DNA from: Deltaproteobacteria bacterium RBG_13_49_15 | GTDB lineage: Bacteria > Desulfobacterota > Desulfobacteria > Desulfobacterales > UBA2156 | NCBI GenBank assembly: GCA_001797695.1 | Contig: MGQD01000043.1 | Location: 1-6,584, forward strand | Length of the DNA stretch: 6,584 bases | Direction of reading: 5' to 3' | Shown: positions 1-4,220 of the stretch, piece by piece | How the letters are laid out: every line of letters starts with the position of its first letter | How positions within the stretch are numbered: position 1 is the stretch's first letter | Notes under the pieces: model-generated | Databases searched by the model: none | The model's input: the letters and a program-made list of their open reading frames with translations, nothing else | Told to the model about the DNA's origin: nothing | Program-made: the position numbers and the translations under genes

Positions 1-377
1 TGGTTGTAGATGACGACCCCGACGTGATCACTTTTAATGTTTCCGTTCTGGAAGAAAACGGATATGAGCCGTTGATTGCAAAAAACGGGGAAGAAGGATT
101 GAAAAAGATCAAAGAAGAGCATCCGGATCTGGTTATCCTGGATATTCTGATGCCGAAGCAAAGCGGGATACGACTTTACAGGGAACTCAAAACCGATAAA
201 ACCTTAGAGAATATTCGTGTGATTATTTTATCCGGAATTGCCAAAAAAACGTTTCTCCGATCGCAAAAAGCGTTAACCGAATTTGGGGGGGAACAGGTTC
301 CTGAACCCGAAATCTATTTGGAAAAACCGGTTGAGCCCGAAGAACTTGCTCAGGCTGTGAAGAAAATCCTCGGCTGA
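1..377 (+). CDS. Response regulator receiver domain protein (5' end outside window)
   Basis: This is a CheY-like receiver domain, a cytoplasmic protein phosphorylated on aspartate by a histidine kinase. The frame is open to the left edge and its first complete codons read VVDDDPD, the beta-1 strand and acidic pocket of a receiver, so only a few residues are missing if the protein stands alone. The GTG at 24 lies inside the domain and is not the start. The phosphoacceptor is the Asp at 141-143 in VILDILMP, the switch Ser is at 231-233 in IILSG, and the conserved Lys is at 324-326 in LEKPVEP. The stretch between that Ser and Lys is somewhat long. The chain ends right after the last helix, so there is no output domain. 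It is either a single-domain regulator or the C-terminal receiver of a larger protein. The histidine kinase at 2122-4203 is a plausible partner by proximity only. Confidence 0.92.
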   Translation, partial: VVDDDPDVITFNVSVLEENGYEPLIAKNGEEGLKKIKEEHPDLVILDILMPKQSGIRLYRELKTDKTLENIRVIILSGIAKKTFLRSQKALTEFGGEQVPEPEIYLEKPVEPEELAQAVKKILG

Positions 378-420
378 TGGCCTGCCTATAAACAAAGACG
401 TTTCGCTCTTTAAACAGCCG

Positions 421-434
421 CCTCATGAGGTGAT
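421..434 (+). promoter_or_regulatory. Strong Shine-Dalgarno site inside a small palindrome, universal stress protein gene
   Basis: GAGGTGAT at 427-434 is an uninterrupted match to the anti-Shine-Dalgarno end of 16S rRNA and lies 5 bases before the ATG at 440, which fixes that start. The left part of the site falls in the perfect 10-base palindrome CCTCATGAGG (421-430). That palindrome is too short to be a stable hairpin and may be chance. Confidence 0.8.
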
Positions 435-439
435 AAAAG

Positions 440-1315
440 ATGAAAATAGAAAAGCTGCTGTTTGTTACGAAATTTGAACAACTTTGGTTCGATGCGTTAC
501 AGTCCCTGTTGGAATTGAGAAAGACAGGATTGAACCATGTTGTTTTTCTCAATGTCATTGAACGCGATAAAGTGGCCTTGCGCAGGGGGACCGGGTATCG
601 AAAAAAAGAAGAGGTAAAACTGAGGGAGATTGCAAATATCCGCTTCATCGATTGGGCTGAGAGCCTTTTTGAACAAGGGATGGAAGTCGGAGCATATATT
701 GTGGTGGGAAGCCTTGTTCAGCAGGTCATCTTGGCTGTCGAGAAGGAAGATGTGGACCTGATCGTAATCGGGCGCCCCAAGAAGGGAAAACTCGAACAAT
801 TTTATTCCGGATCGGATGTCACGGAAATCATTCGAAGATCCAGAACCCCTGTCCTGGTATATAAATACCTGCATCCGGACGGAATGCAGACCGAAAAACC
901 CTTCGAAAAGCCGCTTCTCGCATTGGATTGGTCGTCTGCCAGTTTAAAAGCGGTTCAATTTCTCAAGGAACTCAAGGGGATTGCGTCTGAAATCAACGCG
1001 GTCCATATCATTGATGAAAGCCGGTTGAAGGGCGATTCAAGCATGTCGGTTCAAAAATCGAGAAAGGATAGCAGACAAAAACTCGAGAAGATATGCGATG
1101 AATTTGAAAAAGAAGGAATCCGTGCCAAGCCTCATGTATATGTCGGCAACGCGATTTTAGAAATCGAAAAAGCGGCAAGAGAATGTCAGGCCACGATGGT
1201 GGTTGCCGGAACTTCAGGAAAGGGTTCATTGAAAGAACGGTTGATTGGAAACATCCCTGAAGCCCTTGCGAGGGATTCCGTATTTCCCATTTTATTGATA
1301 CCCCCTGAAACGTAA
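440..1315 (+). CDS. Tandem-domain universal stress protein (UspA family)
   Basis: This 291-residue soluble protein contains two UspA-type alpha/beta domains, about residues 1-142 and 157-289. Such proteins bind ATP or AMP, or act as dimeric stress adaptors in the cytoplasm. Domain 2 has a recognisable nucleotide-binding signature, G257-x2-G260-x9-G270 followed by Asn where Ser or Thr is usual, then the final strand FPILLIP. Domain 1 keeps the fold pattern (DLIVIGRPKKGK, then TPVLVYK) but its glycine spacing is altered (G111, G116, G124-S125), so it may not bind nucleotide. The ATG at 440 follows a very good ribosome-binding site. The gene ends in two tandem TAA codons (1313-1318). It lies 62 bases after the receiver gene and 129 before the nucleotide kinase gene, same strand, and may be co-transcribed. 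The family call is firm, but the specific role is unknown. Confidence 0.9.
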   Translation: MKIEKLLFVTKFEQLWFDALQSLLELRKTGLNHVVFLNVIERDKVALRRGTGYRKKEEVKLREIANIRFIDWAESLFEQGMEVGAYIVVGSLVQQVILAVEKEDVDLIVIGRPKKGKLEQFYSGSDVTEIIRRSRTPVLVYKYLHPDGMQTEKPFEKPLLALDWSSASLKAVQFLKELKGIASEINAVHIIDESRLKGDSSMSVQKSRKDSRQKLEKICDEFEKEGIRAKPHVYVGNAILEIEKAARECQATMVVAGTSGKGSLKERLIGNIPEALARDSVFPILLIPPET

Positions 1316-1318
1316 TAA

Positions 1319-1444
1319 GGGCATACCGGATGCGAGGCGTCACGCCTCCGAAAGGCACTGATGGCGGATGCCAGGCGCCGGTGGATCTGATCGTTCAATG
1401 CCGGCAGATCCGAAAGGATCCGGAGATTATCATAGGAGGACCGA
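1319..1444 (+). repeat. Structured intergenic leader with short direct repeats and competing hairpins
   Basis: This non-coding gap is unusually repetitive. The 13-base unit CGGATGC(G/C)AGGCG occurs at 1327-1339 and 1365-1377 with one mismatch. TCCGAAAGG occurs at 1347-1355 and 1409-1417. Inverted repeats are GAGGCG/CGCCTC (1334-1339 with 1343-1348), TGGC/GCCA (1362-1365 with 1370-1373) and GGATCTG/CAGATCC (1383-1389 with 1405-1411). Each long arm overlaps a second possible hairpin across a TCCGAAAGG copy: GCCT/AGGC (1344-1347 with 1353-1356), and GATCC/GGATC around a GAAA tetraloop (1407-1411 with 1416-1420). No T-tract follows, so an intrinsic terminator is not supported. It could be a REP-like interspersed repeat or a 5' regulatory leader for the kinase gene. 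Confidence 0.5.
1434..1440 (+). promoter_or_regulatory. Consensus Shine-Dalgarno site of the cytidylate kinase-like gene
   Basis: AGGAGGA lies 4 bases before the ATG at 1445 and decides this start. It falls downstream of the hairpin-forming segment, outside the stems, so it should be accessible when those hairpins form. Confidence 0.85.
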
Positions 1445-2062
1445 ATGGCGGTTATTACCATTTCCAGACAGTTCGGAGCCGGTGGAAGAACTCTTGGAAA
1501 AATGCTTGCGGATAGGCTGAATTATACATTTGCCGATAATAATGTCATTCAGATGATCGCTAAAGAAGCCAATGTTTCAACCCATTGGGTGGAGTCGTTT
1601 GAAAAGGAAGCAGGAAGCAAGATTTCCAGGCTGATTTCGAGCGCCATCTCGCAAAAGTGGATCGACCGCATCCTTGCAAATGAATATGGATATCTGGATG
1701 AAAAAATTTATTTGGATTACCTGGTTCTCATCATTGCGAAAATTGCCGACGAAGGGAATGTGGTTATTCTTGGACGGGGGAGCCAATATATCCTGGATGA
1801 CCATCCGGATGCCCATCACGTTCTTCTCATCAATAATCTTGAAAACCGGATCAGGTTTATGATGGAGCAATATGACCTTCCCAGGAAAAAGGCTGAGAAG
1901 GCCGTCCGAAATGAAGACCGGCGAAGAATCAATCTTTATCGCAAACTGGGTAAAACGGATTATGAAGACCCATCGCTTTATCATCTGGTATTGAACATGA
2001 GCAGATTCAGTTTGCCCAGTGCCGTTGAGCTTCTGGTTAAACTCGTGAACCGTACCGGTTAA
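1445..2062 (+). CDS. Cytidylate kinase-like family protein
   Basis: This 205-residue protein belongs to the cytidylate kinase-like (Cytidylate_kin2 type) P-loop family. The N-terminal nucleotide-binding loop reads ISRQFGAGGRTLGKML (residues 6-21). It is glycine-rich like other members but is not a classical GxxxxGK[ST] Walker A. A central strand VVILGRG (106-112) and the basic stretch NEDRRRINLYRKLG (156-169) match the family, and the latter probably corresponds to the phosphate-gripping lid. The segment SLYHLVLNMSRFS (177-189) follows the usual YDLVINT-type motif. Authentic Cmk enzymes phosphorylate CMP and dCMP, but many proteins of this subfamily lack a proven substrate, so the reaction is uncertain. 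Its place between a universal stress protein and a sensor kinase suggests a regulatory or stress-linked role rather than housekeeping pyrimidine metabolism. That is inference. The start is fixed by AGGAGGA at 1434-1440. Confidence 0.85.
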   Translation: MAVITISRQFGAGGRTLGKMLADRLNYTFADNNVIQMIAKEANVSTHWVESFEKEAGSKISRLISSAISQKWIDRILANEYGYLDEKIYLDYLVLIIAKIADEGNVVILGRGSQYILDDHPDAHHVLLINNLENRIRFMMEQYDLPRKKAEKAVRNEDRRRINLYRKLGKTDYEDPSLYHLVLNMSRFSLPSAVELLVKLVNRTG

Positions 2063-2101
2063 TGCCCAAGTCATCAAGAAGACCGCAACGAATCAGATCG
2101 T

Positions 2102-2120
2102 TTTACCCATAAAGGGTAAA
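2102..2120 (+). promoter_or_regulatory. Hairpin covering the ribosome-binding site of the histidine kinase gene
   Basis: TTTACCC (2102-2108) and GGGTAAA (2114-2120) are perfect complements separated by ATAAA, giving a 7-bp stem with a 5-base loop that ends two bases before the ATG at 2122. The only Shine-Dalgarno-like run is the modest AAAGGG at 2111-2116, and its GGG lies in the stem. Folding would therefore hide the site. Weak or conditional translation is an inference. The same palindrome could instead be a DNA operator. Confidence 0.5.
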
Positions 2121-2121
2121 G

Positions 2122-4203
2122 ATGATTAAACTATTAAGAAATTCGAATGTAGCGCTTATCGGTGCCGGTCGAATCGGAAAAGCATTCCTGCAAATTATCT
2201 TAGGATCAAATTTCACCGGCCAAAATATCCGGGTTTTAGGCGTCGCTGATATCCGGGAATCAGCGGATGGACTCGTATTCGCACGGAAAAGAGGGATTTT
2301 CACCACATCAAACTTCCGGGATCTTTATGAATTGAACCGGTTAAACGTGCTCATCGAACTGACCGGTAATGACTTCGTTGTTCAAGAGCTTCGCAACGGT
2401 GTTCCGAAACAAATCCGGCTGATTGATCACTACGATGCCATGCTGCTTTTCGATTGGTTGCAGATCGAGAGTGCCCGGCTGGAACATATCCGTCGGCTGA
2501 AGGAACGCATCGACGAACCGGAGAAAATCGAAGAAGCGTTTTTGTCGTTTTCCAAGATATTGACGGCCATCACTCAGGAAAGGACGCTCCATCTCCGGAA
2601 CGTAGAAAAAGAACTGGCGGAGCGGGAACGCATTGTTTCACAAATTATCGACGGAAACACCATCCCCACCTTCGTCATCAACCGCAATCATATCGTAACG
2701 CATTGGAACAAAGCATGCGAAAGGCTGACCGGTATTATAGCCGAACAGATCGTGGGAACCAGCAATCAATGGATGCCCTTTCGATTCGAAAAGAGGCCGA
2801 TCATGGCCGATGTGATCGTCGATGAAATGGACGAACGCGAGATCCATAACTACTATGGAGACTTTTGGAAAAAATCTTCGCTGATCGAGGGCGCCTACGA
2901 GGCGGAAGAATACTTCTCTCATTTCAAGGAAGGGGGAAAGTGGTTGTTTTTTACAGCGGCTCCGATCAAGACCCCGGATGGAAGCATCATTGCCGCGATT
3001 GAAACACTGTGGGATATGACGGAGACCAAGGAGGCGCAGAAGAGGCTCAAGGAATACGCCGATAGGCTGGAAGAAATGGTAAAGGCGGCAACGGAAGAGC
3101 TTGCGCGTCAATCCAATTTTCAGCAAAAATTAATCAAGTCCTCAAATGACGGGATTATTGCCACGGACCGGGAAGGAAATATCATTATTTATAATAAAGG
3201 AGCAGAGCGGATTTTCGGCTATCTGAGCCGGGAGGTCATTGGAGGAATGACCTATGAGAGTCTTTACCCTGCCCATCTTGCTTCGGAAGTCAGGTCGGGC
3301 CTTATGAGAATCGGCGAAGTTGATCTATCGATTTGGCGGGAGGCCGTTGTTACATCAAAAACGGAAGAAAAGATTCCGACCCGCTTTTCAGGTGCGATCC
3401 TGTACCAGGAAGAAGAGGTTATCGGGAGCGTTTGTTTCTTCAGAGATTTAAGAGAAGTCAAACGATTGCAAAACGACCTGATTAAAGCCGAACGGTTAGC
3501 CGCTATCGGCCAGACCATCGCGGGGCTGGCGCACTACATCAAGAACATCCTTTATGGCTTAAAAGGGGGGGTCTATGTGCTCAATACGGCAATGGATAAA
3601 GTCGATACCGAAAAAATCAGGGCCGGCTGGGGGATGATCGAGCGGAATATCGAACGGATTTCGGATTTGGTTTTCGATCTGTTGACCTATTCCAGGGAAC
3701 GGACCCCGGAACCGCACGCCTGCTTCCCCGGCAAAATAATAGAAGAGGTATGTGCGCTTCTGGCGCCCACAGCCGCTGAAAACGACATCGTTATTTTAAA
3801 GGATATCGATCCCTCGTTCTCAGAAGCATACATGGACCCGGTAGCCGTTCATCGCATTGTTTTGGATCTGTTGTCCAATGCCATCGATGCCTGCCTGTTT
3901 GATATGCTGGAAAAAAAGGAGTGGTTTGTTAAAGTCGTCATGAGGGCTGAAGGAAGCGGGAAGATCCGGGTTGATGTTTCGGACAACGGGGTTGGTATGA
4001 GCCAGGAGACCATTGAGAAACTATTTACCAATATTTTCAGTCTGAAGGGTCAGAAAGGAACCGGCTTAGGGCTGTTGGTTACGGCAAAGCTCGTCAAGGA
4101 GAACGACGGGACGATTCATGTCGTATCCGAGCTTGGGAAGGGATCTACCTTTACCGTTCGAATTCCTTTTGAAAAAGTGAATGAACATGAACGGGAACCG
4201 TGA
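2122..4203 (+). CDS. Soluble sensor histidine kinase: Rossmann domain, PAS, PAS, HisKA, HATPase_c
   Basis: This 693-residue kinase shows no membrane segment and should be cytoplasmic. Residues 1-115 look like a dinucleotide-binding Rossmann domain: VALIGAGRIGKAF carries G14-x-G16-x-x-G19, strand 2 (RVLGVADI) ends in the acidic Asp43 typical of NAD binders, and VLIELTG (76-82) resembles the later strand and loop of aspartate or homoserine dehydrogenase-type folds. A helical linker leads to PAS 1 (about 172-302), a coiled coil (about 303-335) and PAS 2 (about 334-446). The HisKA dimerisation helix holds the likely phosphoacceptor His471 in LAHYIKNIL. HATPase_c follows, with N-box Asn586 (LLSNAIDA), G1 box DNGVGM (621-626), G2 box GTGLGL (646-651) and GKGSTF near the end. 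The acid usually following the His is Tyr472. There is no receiver or output domain, so a separate regulator is needed; the receiver at 1-377 is the nearest candidate. The start is supported by the Rossmann strand beginning at residue 10, although its ribosome-binding site is weak. Confidence 0.93.
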   Translation: MIKLLRNSNVALIGAGRIGKAFLQIILGSNFTGQNIRVLGVADIRESADGLVFARKRGIFTTSNFRDLYELNRLNVLIELTGNDFVVQELRNGVPKQIRLIDHYDAMLLFDWLQIESARLEHIRRLKERIDEPEKIEEAFLSFSKILTAITQERTLHLRNVEKELAERERIVSQIIDGNTIPTFVINRNHIVTHWNKACERLTGIIAEQIVGTSNQWMPFRFEKRPIMADVIVDEMDEREIHNYYGDFWKKSSLIEGAYEAEEYFSHFKEGGKWLFFTAAPIKTPDGSIIAAIETLWDMTETKEAQKRLKEYADRLEEMVKAATEELARQSNFQQKLIKSSNDGIIATDREGNIIIYNKGAERIFGYLSREVIGGMTYESLYPAHLASEVRSGLMRIGEVDLSIWREAVVTSKTEEKIPTRFSGAILYQEEEVIGSVCFFRDLREVKRLQNDLIKAERLAAIGQTIAGLAHYIKNILYGLKGGVYVLNTAMDKVDTEKIRAGWGMIERNIERISDLVFDLLTYSRERTPEPHACFPGKIIEEVCALLAPTAAENDIVILKDIDPSFSEAYMDPVAVHRIVLDLLSNAIDACLFDMLEKKEWFVKVVMRAEGSGKIRVDVSDNGVGMSQETIEKLFTNIFSLKGQKGTGLGLLVTAKLVKENDGTIHVVSELGKGSTFTVRIPFEKVNEHEREP

Positions 4204-4220
4204 AGGAATGAACCGTCATG
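4186..4220. other. Imperfect inverted repeat across the convergent gene ends
   Basis: CATGA (4186-4190) plus CGG (4192-4194) can pair with CCG (4213-4215) plus TCATG (4216-4220), leaving A4191 bulged and an 18-base loop. A shorter alternative is ACGG/CCGT (4191-4194 with 4198-4201) around GAA. The structure spans both stop codons and the 12-base gap. It lacks a T-tract on either strand, so terminator function is doubtful. GAACCGT is also directly repeated at 4195-4201 and 4210-4216. Confidence 0.25.

Noticed and set aside
24..377. GTG at 24 as the start of the receiver gene
   Set aside because: The upstream in-frame codons encode VVDDDPD, the conserved beta-1 strand and acidic pocket of the receiver, so translation must begin before the window.
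391..416. Possible terminator hairpin after the receiver gene (AAAGA and TCTTT arms)
   Set aside because: The stem is only 5 bp, mostly A-T, with an 8-base loop and just three T residues at its end, which is too weak to call.
378..439. Promoter for the universal stress protein gene, including a TATAAA-like box or a sigma-54 site starting at TGGC
   Set aside because: No -35 element lies at proper spacing from the TATAAA-like run, and the GG-N10-GC spacing of sigma-54 promoters is not met.
223..2077. - strand open frames across the receiver, stress protein and nucleotide kinase genes
   Set aside because: They lie opposite well-supported + strand genes, overlap one another, and give proline- and cysteine-scattered translations without domains.
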